DNA of 6,273 bases from an uncultured Alistipes sp. (GTDB taxonomy: Bacteria > Bacteroidota > Bacteroidia > Bacteroidales > Rikenellaceae). The DNA lies in assembly GCA_900766655.1 (NCBI GenBank), contig CAAFWE010000265.1:1-6273 (forward strand), written 5' to 3'. Of the stretch, positions 1-6,273 are shown piece after piece (the first letter of the stretch is position 1; each line of letters opens with the position of its first letter). Position numbers and translations under genes: made by a program. Below the pieces are notes generated by a model, which saw nothing but the letters and a program-made list of their open reading frames with translations, ran no database searches and was not told the origin of the DNA.

Positions 1-26
1 AGTTCAGACGTGTGCTCTTCCGATCT
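1..26 (+). other. Illumina TruSeq adapter remnant (left end)
   Basis: These 26 bases match, from memory, the 3' part of the TruSeq index-side (read 2) adapter, which ends in GCTCTTCCGATCT. They are synthetic, not genomic. An apparent GTG start codon at 10-12 lies inside the adapter and runs in frame into the transporter gene, so any gene call starting there begins with about five artefactual residues (MCSSD) plus a hybrid sixth codon. Confidence 0.97.
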
Positions 27-2976
27 GAAAAATATTTTAAAATCGTGTATTACCTGTCTGCTCCTTGCATTTGTGATGGTGCCTCAGCTTGCCTTTGCGC
101 AGGGTGGTGTTGTCACTGTGAGCGGTGTGGTTACCTCGGCTGAGGATAAATTGCCGCTGATAGGAGTGACCGTTGTCACCGAAAAGATGCAAGGTGTTAC
201 GACTGCACTTGATGGCTCCTACACCATCAAGGCCGAGGCGGGTACAAAATTATCATTTTCCTATTTGGGCTTCCGCTCGGTGGAGTGGAGTGTGCCAACG
301 GGTAGTGCTGAAGTCACCTACAACCTTGTGATGCAGAGCGAGAGCGAGGCTATCGAGGATGTGGTGGTTATCGCCTATGGTGTCCGCAAGAAGGGCACCG
401 TCGCTGGTTCGGTCTCCGCTGTCGAGATGGAGAATATCACCGATACCCCAACTGCAGCCTTCGACCAGGCGTTGCAAGGACAGGTGGCTGGTCTCTCGGT
501 TATGTCTTCGACGGGTGAGCCTTCTGCATCGGCAAAGATGACTATTCGTGGTGTCAACTCGATTAACTCGGGTACTGCGCCACTCTATATCTTGGATGGT
601 GTGCCAATCGAGAGTAGCGACTTCAACGCTATCAATCCGGCCGACATCGAGTCGTTGTCGGTGTTGAAGGATGCCGCTTCGACCTCCATCTATGGTGCGC
701 GTGCTGCCAATGGTGTTATCGTTATCACCACCAAGCGCGGAGCAAAGGCCGATCGTCCTCGCATCGAGTATCGTATGCAACTCGGTTTCTCGGAGGTGGC
801 TGGTAACAATTGGGACTTGATGAACACCGCCGAGCGTATCCAGTACGAGAAGGAGGTAGGACTCACCGAGGGCAAGGATTACGACCTTTTGAGCAAGACC
901 GACATCCGTTGGCTCGACGAGGTCTACAAGAAGGCTGCCTTGTTGCAGAACTACGAACTTTCGGTATCGGGTGCTGACGATAAGACCTCATACTATGTCT
1001 CGGGTGGCTACTACAATCAGGAGGGTACAGCCTATGGATCGGGCTTCGCTCGATTCTCGTTCCGTGCTAATCTCGAGCGCAAGGCTGCAAAGTGGCTAAA
1101 GCTCGGCACTAACACGATGCTCAACTACCAGCAGATTCAGCAGGCGGACGAGGGCTCCTATACCTTGGTAACCCCAATCTCGGCTGCTCGATTTATGTTG
1201 CCATACTATTCGCCTTACAAGGCCGATGGCTCGTTGGCATCGATCAACGATGGCTCGTGGAAGGGAATCGGTCAGAATCCACTCGAGTGGCAGAAGAATA
1301 ACCCCGTAACCTTCAAAAAGTACAAGTTGCTCTCGACTGTATTCCTCGATGCAACCCCTATCGAGGGACTCTCGTTGCGTTCGCAGTTGGCGGTAGACTA
1401 CTCGCATACCACTGGCTTTGGTTTCACATATCCGAGCTACTTGCCAAATCAGGGACAAGGCTCGGCATCGCGCTCGTCGACCGATGGCGGATCGCTCACC
1501 GTAACAAATACAGCGAACTACCGCTTCTCGAAGGGATATAAGCACAACTTCAACTTCCTCGTTGGTCAGGAGGGTATCTCCTACCACTACGAGGCATTCA
1601 GCGTATTGACCGAGGGACAGAACAACGACCTTATGACCAATGTCTCGTCGGGTACTCGCGCCACATCGTGGAGCGATACCACCGACTCGGACTATGGATT
1701 CTTGTCGTTCTTTGGTCGTGGCGAGTATAACTACGACAACCGCTACTTCGCAGAGTTCTCGGTGCGTGCCGATGGCTCGTCGCGCTTTGGTCGCAACAAT
1801 CGTTGGGCAGGCTTCTGGTCGGTGGGCTTTATGTGGAGCCTTCGTGATGAGGCCTTTATGGAGTCGTCGCGCAAGTGGCTCACTCACGCGCAGATAGCCA
1901 TCTCGACGGGTACTTCGGGTAACTCCTCGATTCCAAACTACGAGCACCTTGCCCTCGTTGGTGGTGGCGTAGATTATGGTGGCGACGCAGGTATGACACT
2001 CTTGCAACCAGGCAACGATTCGCTCAGCTGGGAGAAGCCTTGGACATCGAACTTGGCATTCCACTTCGGATTTTGGCATCGTTTGACCGTCGATGCCGAG
2101 GTCTACTACAAGCGTACCACCGATATGCTTATGCAGGTGCCACTTCCGTACTCTACTTCGGGCTTTGGCTACAAGTGGGATAATGTCGGCACAATGACCA
2201 ATGTGGGTGTCGAGGTCAATTTGCAAGGTACACTCATCCAGACTGGTAAGTTCCTTTGGACTGCAAATGCAAACTTCTCATACAACCACAACCGCATCGT
2301 GTCGCTCTATAATGGCGTGACCGAGTATGAGATGGCTAACACCAACACCAAACTTGCGGTAGGTCACTCGGTTGGCGAGTTCTTCATCAACCGCTATGCG
2401 GGTGTCAATCCAGCCAATGGTGATGCCTTGTGGCTCGATAAGGATGGCAATATCACCAATGAACTCCGCGATGAGGATAAGGTCTTTATGGGCAAGAGCT
2501 ACATAGCACCTTGGCAGGGTGGTTTCGGTACCGCTTTGTCGTGGAACGGACTCTCATTTAGCGCACAGTTTGCGTGGGTAGCAAATCGCTGGATGCTCAA
2601 CAATGACCGCTACTTCGACGAGTCGAACGGTCGTTTTATGGACTACAACCAGTCGGCGCGTCTGCTCGATAGATGGAAGAAGCCAGGTGATATCACCGAT
2701 ATTCCTCGTCACGGTGTCTACACCGAGTTCGATAGCCGCTTGTTGGAGGATGCTTCGTTCCTTCGTCTGAAGAATGTGATGCTCTCCTACTCGTTCCCCG
2801 AGCAGTTGTTGCGTAAGAGCAAGGTTTTCCAGGGCTTGCGTATCTATGCACAGGTGCAGAATCCTTTCACCTTCACAAAGTTCTCGGGCTTGGATCCAGA
2901 GGGTACAGCCAATGTCTATCAGGCGCAGTATCCTATGGCACGCCAGTACACATTCGGTCTTGATATAACATTCTAA
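27..2976 (+). CDS. SusC/RagA family TonB-linked outer membrane transporter (5' end clipped by adapter)
   Basis: TonB-dependent outer-membrane importer that moves a substrate captured by its SusD partner into the periplasm. Residues are numbered from GTG at 10, inside the adapter. A signal peptide with a hydrophobic core at 13-25 ends in AFA with likely cleavage before Q31. A carboxypeptidase-D regulatory-like domain spans about 36-108. The TonB-box region IEDVVVIAYGV is at 115-125. The plug, about 127-244, contains RGVNSINSG (180-188), PLYILDGVP (191-199) and the SusC hallmark SVLKDAASTSIYGARAANG (217-235). The beta-barrel follows, with family motifs RADGSSRFG (586-594), FLRLKN (917-922) and FTFTKFSGLDPE (953-964), and ends in a terminal phenylalanine as expected for BAM-assembled barrels. 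The mature protein has no cysteine. No STN domain precedes the carboxypeptidase-like domain, so direct sigma/anti-sigma signalling is unlikely. Bases 27-33 fit a native start ATG-AAA-AAT whose first two bases were lost, giving 983 residues, a normal length. The substrate is unknown. Confidence 0.96.
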
Positions 2977-4524
2977 ATGGCTACGATGATGAAGAGTATT
3001 CTAAACTACATAAAGATTTGCGTGGTGGTTGCAACCCTCTCGGTTGTGGCAACCTCGTGTCTCGACAAATATCCGGGTTCGGCGATACCTGTCGAGAAGA
3101 CTATGAAGAGCTACGAAGATGCCGAACAGATTGTTACGGGCATCTACTCGATGTTCAAGAGTGGCTCGCTCTACAATGGTCACCTCACCGTATTGCCCGA
3201 TGTGCAGACCGATATGGTCTACGCGGTGGATGGCTACAGCAACCAGTATGGCTCGTTCTGGTTGTGGCAGATTCGCTCCACAACATCCGAGTCGGAGGGT
3301 GTCTACGCATCACTCTATAGCGTGATTTCGAACTGCAACTTCTTCCTCGAGAATATCGAGGAGGTGAAGGCCTCGATTGTAGACGATGGCAAGCTCACAA
3401 GCCTCGACTACTATACGGGCGAGGTCTACACTCTGCGTGCGTTGGCCTACTCGGAGCTTCTCAAGCTCTACTGCAAGGCCTACGACCCAGCTACTGCCAA
3501 GAGTGAACTTGGCGTGGTGTTGCGTCGCCACTATTCGCAATCGGAGCCAGCTGTGCGAGCTTCGTTGTACGACTCCTATCAGTTTGTGTTGGGGGATTTG
3601 GCCAAGGCCGAGCAGCTGCTTAGCAACGACTACGATATGTACTCGTCGGACTACGCTACCAAGGCTATGGCCGAGGCGTTGCACGCTCGCGTTGCGCTCT
3701 ATATGCAGGATTGGGAGACAGCCATCGACTATGCAACACTTGTGATTGACAACAAAGCATTTGCCCTCTCGTCGGCAAGCGAGGTCTACACAGGCGGTCA
3801 GAGCTACTTCCAGTATATGTGGAACTACGACCTTGCCACCGAGATTATTTGGCGCGTGAAACTCACTCCGCAGTCGCCTGGTGCTATGATCGGTTCGCCA
3901 TTCTTACACTTCACCACCGACTATGTCAATTTCTACCCTGACTATGTCCCTGCGCAGTGGGTATTGAATCTCTACGCACAGAATGACCTCCGCTACGGAG
4001 CCTATTTCTACGAGGCGCAGACTGGTTATGCACACGGATTGGTGTGGCCATTGTTGGTTAAGTACTACGGAAATGGCGAATTTATCAACTCCTATCAGCT
4101 CTACCATGTCTCGATGCCGAAGCCATTCCGTTTGGCCGAGCAGTATCTGATTCGTGCCGAGGCATATTGCCGCAAGGAGACTCCTAACTTCTCGGCTGCA
4201 TCGGCCGACTTGACCACACTTCGCGAGAGTCGCTTCTCGTCGGGTGCGGGTGCAATGAGTGTCTCGTCTGCCAACTTTATGCAGAGCATCGCGGACGAGC
4301 GCGTGCGTGAATTATATATGGAGGGACACCGCCTTCACGATCTGAAGCGTTGGGGCAAACTCTACAACGAGGGTAAGGGCTTCGAGCGTACTCCGCAGAG
4401 CAACTCGTTGGCCGAGGGTAGCTCGTTGAAGTTTGCGCCAGATCACTATATGTTCGTGTGGCCTATTCCTCGTCACGAGGTTGAGGCTCCAGGCTCGAAG
4501 GTGGAGCAGAATATTGGCTACTAA
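2977..4524 (+). CDS. SusD/RagB family nutrient-binding outer membrane lipoprotein
   Basis: Surface lipoprotein expected to sit as a hinged lid on the SusC barrel and capture the substrate. The 515 residues are a normal family length. The signal peptide ends in a lipobox VATSC with the lipidated cysteine at 28, followed by LDKYP, similar to other SusD proteins. The helical, TPR-containing N-terminal SusD-like region lies at about 45-220. The C-terminal RagB/SusD domain is marked by RLAEQYLIRAEAY (385-397), ADERVRELYMEGHRLHDLKRWG in part (EGHR 449-452, DLKRWG 455-460), and the closing WPIPRHE (495-501) and EQNIGY end. The ATG at 2977 directly abuts the transporter's TAA. In-frame ATGs at 2986 and 2989 are equally plausible starts and would shorten the signal peptide by three or four residues; MKSILNYIK from 2989 looks most like a usual start. 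The abutment implies translational coupling with the transporter. Ligand not predictable from sequence. Confidence 0.96.
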   Translation: MATMMKSILNYIKICVVVATLSVVATSCLDKYPGSAIPVEKTMKSYEDAEQIVTGIYSMFKSGSLYNGHLTVLPDVQTDMVYAVDGYSNQYGSFWLWQIRSTTSESEGVYASLYSVISNCNFFLENIEEVKASIVDDGKLTSLDYYTGEVYTLRALAYSELLKLYCKAYDPATAKSELGVVLRRHYSQSEPAVRASLYDSYQFVLGDLAKAEQLLSNDYDMYSSDYATKAMAEALHARVALYMQDWETAIDYATLVIDNKAFALSSASEVYTGGQSYFQYMWNYDLATEIIWRVKLTPQSPGAMIGSPFLHFTTDYVNFYPDYVPAQWVLNLYAQNDLRYGAYFYEAQTGYAHGLVWPLLVKYYGNGEFINSYQLYHVSMPKPFRLAEQYLIRAEAYCRKETPNFSAASADLTTLRESRFSSGAGAMSVSSANFMQSIADERVRELYMEGHRLHDLKRWGKLYNEGKGFERTPQSNSLAEGSSLKFAPDHYMFVWPIPRHEVEAPGSKVEQNIGY

Positions 4525-4529
4525 ACTTA

Positions 4530-4534
4530 GGGAG
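4530..4534 (+). promoter_or_regulatory. Possible ribosome binding site for the third gene
   Basis: GGGAG lies nine bases before the ATG at 4544 but directly touches the alternative in-frame ATG at 4535, so it favours 4544 as the start. Bacteroidota depend little on Shine-Dalgarno pairing, so this is supportive rather than decisive. Confidence 0.4.
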
Positions 4535-4543
4535 ATGACTACT

Positions 4544-5479
4544 ATGAAGAAGATTATAAATATAGTTATGGCGGTTATTGCTACAGTCGGCTTTGTGGGC
4601 TGCAACGAGCAATATACCACCTACAACGGAGCCGAGTATCTGATGTTTGCAGACTCGCTCTCGACCAATGCGGTGACAGCCGACGGAGCATCGTTCAAGG
4701 TGGCGGTCTCCTCGACCGTAGCACGCAACTACGATCGCACCTATGCAGTGGAGGTTATCGACAAGGGTAGCAATGCCATCGAGGGCAAACACTATCGCCT
4801 CAAGTCGAACACATTCACCATCCCTGCAGGAGCACTCTCTACCGATATCGAGATTTTTGGCAACTACGACAATATCGAGCCTGCCGATTCGCTCGGTTTT
4901 ACCCTGCAGTTGGTTATGCCCGAGGCTCTCAAGTGGGATCTCTACCCAGAGTCGAATCGTACCAAGGTGGTGATGTTCAAGTCGTGCCCATTCGATATCA
5001 ATGAGTGGGGTGGCACCGAGCAAGAGCCACGCTACTGCTTGCTCACATCGTTGTTGCTCTACAGCTATCCAGGCACTAATATGACCTACCAGCGTCTGGC
5101 GCGTTGCTACAAGCACGCCACTCTGGAGAATACCATCGTGATGGACGATCTGTTCTACGATGGCTATGATGTGCGCTTAAAGTTCAACACCGAGAATCCG
5201 TCGCAGCCACTCCTCGAGGTGGAGGCCGATCAGGTTGTTGGTGACGAGTATATGGTATTTGGCATTCAGCACGGAGATGGCAAAATCTTGGCACAGACAA
5301 GTCCTGCGACGGGTAGCACCATCTCGACCTTCAACTCGTGCCAAAAGTATGCGCAACTTTGGACTCGCATCTATGTGAAGGATTTCTCGACTTTGGTAGG
5401 CTATGTAGGCGACTTCTACAACATCCTCGAGTGGGTGTCGAAGGATGAGGCCGAGGAGATTATGCGAGAGGGATTATAA
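4544..5479 (+). CDS. SusCD-associated lipoprotein with Calx-beta-like N-terminal region (DUF4984-like, tentative)
   Basis: A 311-residue predicted lipoprotein of unknown function. The start at 4544 gives a clean MKKIINIV signal peptide with lipobox FVGC and lipidated cysteine at 20. The frame is open upstream to 4433, but that would overlap the SusD gene and spoil the signal peptide. Residues about 30-125 look like a beta-sandwich of the Calx-beta/DUF4843 kind: DRTYAVEVID (64-73), AIEGKHY (78-84), FTIPAG (91-96) and a following strand ending LGFTLQLV (117-124). The remainder is rich in aromatic residues and has four cysteines (148, 165, 188, 266) of unknown pairing; I cannot assign this half a fold. 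From memory the whole resembles lipoproteins labelled DUF4984 next to SusCD pairs in Bacteroidales; I could not check this. Position directly after SusD (19 nt) suggests a surface subunit that binds or positions the same substrate, as SusE/SusF do for starch, but homology to those is not visible. Confidence 0.8.
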   Translation: MKKIINIVMAVIATVGFVGCNEQYTTYNGAEYLMFADSLSTNAVTADGASFKVAVSSTVARNYDRTYAVEVIDKGSNAIEGKHYRLKSNTFTIPAGALSTDIEIFGNYDNIEPADSLGFTLQLVMPEALKWDLYPESNRTKVVMFKSCPFDINEWGGTEQEPRYCLLTSLLLYSYPGTNMTYQRLARCYKHATLENTIVMDDLFYDGYDVRLKFNTENPSQPLLEVEADQVVGDEYMVFGIQHGDGKILAQTSPATGSTISTFNSCQKYAQLWTRIYVKDFSTLVGYVGDFYNILEWVSKDEAEEIMREGL

Positions 5480-5512
5480 GATATAGAATATGATCAAGAT
5501 ATATAGAAAATT
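5480..5512 (+). other. AT-rich 33-nt intergenic spacer before the fourth gene
   Basis: The longest gap in the operon. It is strongly AT-rich compared with the genes, carries the 8-base direct repeat ATATAGAA at 5481-5488 and 5501-5508, and has the palindrome TGATCA at 5491-5496 between them. I see no TAnnTTTG-type Bacteroidota -7 box and no hairpin followed by a T-run, so neither an internal promoter nor a terminator is supported. Unstructured A-rich leaders are common before Bacteroidota start codons and may be all this is. Confidence 0.5.
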
Positions 5513-5516
5513 ATGA
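5490..5516 (+). other. Possible 8-codon leader ORF overlapping the next start codon
   Basis: An ATG at 5490 opens the frame MIKIYRKL and stops at TGA 5514-5516, overlapping the ATG of the fourth gene in the arrangement ATGA (5513-5516). Such overlaps can couple translation. It has no visible ribosome binding site and in an AT-rich spacer an ORF this short is easily due to chance. Confidence 0.12.
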
Positions 5517-6259
5517 AAAAGATATTTGCATTATTGAGTGTCGTAGCGATGATGTTCGCTTCGTGTGAGAATGGCGGTGACAACCGCATAAAACCAAATT
5601 TCCCAGAGCCGCAGAGCTTCGAGGCGGTAGCAGGTGGCTCGTACGAGCTTACCTTTGTTGCCGAGAAGGATTGGACCATCTCGCTCCCTGCCGAGTCGCA
5701 GAGCGCAGCCTTCCTCCTCTTTGATGGTATGGCCGAGTCGTCGCACTCGGGTGAGGCTGGCGAGTATACCGTTGTTGTGCGTTTGCGCGAGGGGGTGATG
5801 AGCTATGCCAAGGATATCGTAACCGAGGTGCAGCTCACTATGGATGGCTTCACCGAGACCATCGCAACCTATACCATTGCTCGTACCGAGTTCCCAGTGA
5901 ATGTCGTAGGTGCTGCGAATGCAGGTTCGGAGGAGAGTGTTAAGTCGACATTCACCGAGGGTGGACACCCAGTAGGTGGCCCATTCGCTTCGGCTCCGCA
6001 CATCTACACACTCCGCCACTACAGCGGTAACGATGCCAAGTATGCCGAGTTCTATGTCGAGCACGACCTCTCGTCGAGCAGCTACAACTATGCAGTCTAT
6101 GTGAAGGATGCTTCGGGCGAGTTTGTGGCAGTCGATTTGGCATCTACCACTTCGTGGGTAGAGTTCCAGAGCTTTGGCGCAAACAACGAGAAGTTCCGCC
6201 TCTATATGAACTACAGCCGAGGTGTTATCACTCCTGAGGTAGGTTACGAGGCTTATGTT
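5513..6259 (+). CDS. Partial surface lipoprotein with BACON/Ig-like N-terminal region (DUF5003-like, tentative); 3' end missing
   Basis: The first 249 residues of a lipoprotein whose C-terminus lies beyond the fragment; there is no stop codon before the adapter begins, exactly on a codon boundary. The start MKKIFALLSVV and lipobox FASC (cysteine at 18) form a standard lipoprotein signal, followed by ENGGD and a proline-containing linker. Residues about 34-127 read as a beta-sandwich of the BACON/Ig-like kind: SFEAVAGGSYELTFVAEKDW (35-54), a middle strand EYTVVVRL (84-91), and a closing strand with LTMDGF and TYTIART. Residues about 130-249 are beta-rich with many Tyr, Ser and Phe, and not assigned. 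I see no catalytic motif. From memory it resembles lipoproteins labelled DUF5003 that follow DUF4984-type genes; unverified. As the fourth gene after SusC/SusD it is most likely an accessory binding lipoprotein displayed on the cell surface. Confidence 0.8.
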
Positions 6260-6273
6260 AGATCGGAAGAGCG
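6260..6273 (+). other. Illumina TruSeq adapter remnant (right end)
   Basis: AGATCGGAAGAGCG is the start of the standard TruSeq adapter; the final G after the shared AGATCGGAAGAGC stem indicates the read 1 (universal) side. The last apparent codons of the fourth gene (Arg-Ser-Glu-Glu) are therefore synthetic and must not be included in its protein. Confidence 0.95.

Noticed and set aside
10..26. GTG start codon for the SusC gene at position 10
   Set aside because: It lies within adapter sequence, so the residues it encodes are synthetic; the native start is inferred at codon 25-27.
27..360. Less biased codons (GAA, CTT, CTG, TTA, TCA) in the N-terminal part of SusC, suggesting a recombined or invertible 5' segment
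   Set aside because: Relaxed codon use near signal peptides is common, the sample is about 110 codons, similar codons occur later, and no inverted repeat or recombinase is present.
1096..2226. 376-codon antisense gene inside SusC
   Set aside because: Codon-aligned with SusC and explained by avoidance of TTA/CTA/TCA; the translation is rich in Arg, Val and Ile with no recognisable domain or signal.
4433..4543. N-terminal extension of the third gene beginning at 4433 inside the SusD gene
   Set aside because: It would overlap SusD by 92 bases and bury a clear lipoprotein signal peptide that starts at 4544 and has a purine-rich GGGAG nine bases upstream.
27..6259. A polysaccharide utilisation locus for a named glycan
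   Set aside because: No carbohydrate-active enzyme, SusE/SusF homologue or PUL regulator is in the window; SusCD pairs also import peptides and other substrates, so a substrate cannot be named.
4544..6259. Calling the two lipoproteins SusE and SusF
   Set aside because: Only gene order suggests it; the sequences show Calx-beta-like and BACON-like regions rather than recognisable SusE/SusF starch-binding domains.
14..6272. Perfect 13-bp terminal inverted repeats (14-26 and 6260-6272), as on a transposon
   Set aside because: They are the shared stem of the two Illumina Y-adapter arms, GCTCTTCCGATCT and its reverse complement. There is no transposase or target duplication.

Overview
The window reads as one sequenced library fragment of about 6.2 kb (27-6259) from a member of the phylum Bacteroidota. 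Both ends carry Illumina TruSeq-type adapter sequence (1-26 and 6260-6273), so neither end is a natural boundary. The phylum follows from a SusC/SusD outer-membrane pair followed by lipoproteins. Codon use (serine TCG, glutamate GAG, leucine CTC/TTG, little TTA/CTA/TCA) and a roughly balanced GC content suggest a gut Bacteroidales. Rikenellaceae/Alistipes-like is my guess, at low confidence.

Layout, all on the + strand and almost without gaps: (1) 27-2976, a SusC/RagA-type TonB-dependent outer-membrane transporter, missing by inference only the first two bases of its start codon; (2) 2977-4524, its SusD/RagB-type surface lipoprotein, whose ATG directly abuts the transporter's stop codon; (3) 4544-5479, a 311-residue lipoprotein with an N-terminal Calx-beta-like segment and an unassigned C-terminal half (resembles the DUF4984 group, from memory); (4) 5513-6259, the first 249 residues of a fourth lipoprotein with a BACON/Ig-like N-terminal region (resembles the DUF5003 group, from memory), cut off by the right-hand adapter. 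Spacings of 0, 19 and 33 nt and a single orientation indicate one operon. No terminator is visible and it continues to the right. There is no non-coding stretch over 300 bases.

How they work together: SusC forms a 22-strand barrel powered by TonB, SusD is the hinged substrate-capturing lid on top of it, and the two downstream lipoproteins are likely extra surface binding or assembly subunits, comparable in position to SusE/SusF but not recognisable homologues. No glycosidase, lyase, peptidase, sulfatase, sigma/anti-sigma pair or hybrid two-component sensor lies in the window, so the imported substrate (glycan, peptide or other) cannot be assigned. I found no RNA gene, mobile element, CRISPR array or other clearly new system. 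The least characterised parts are the two accessory lipoproteins.
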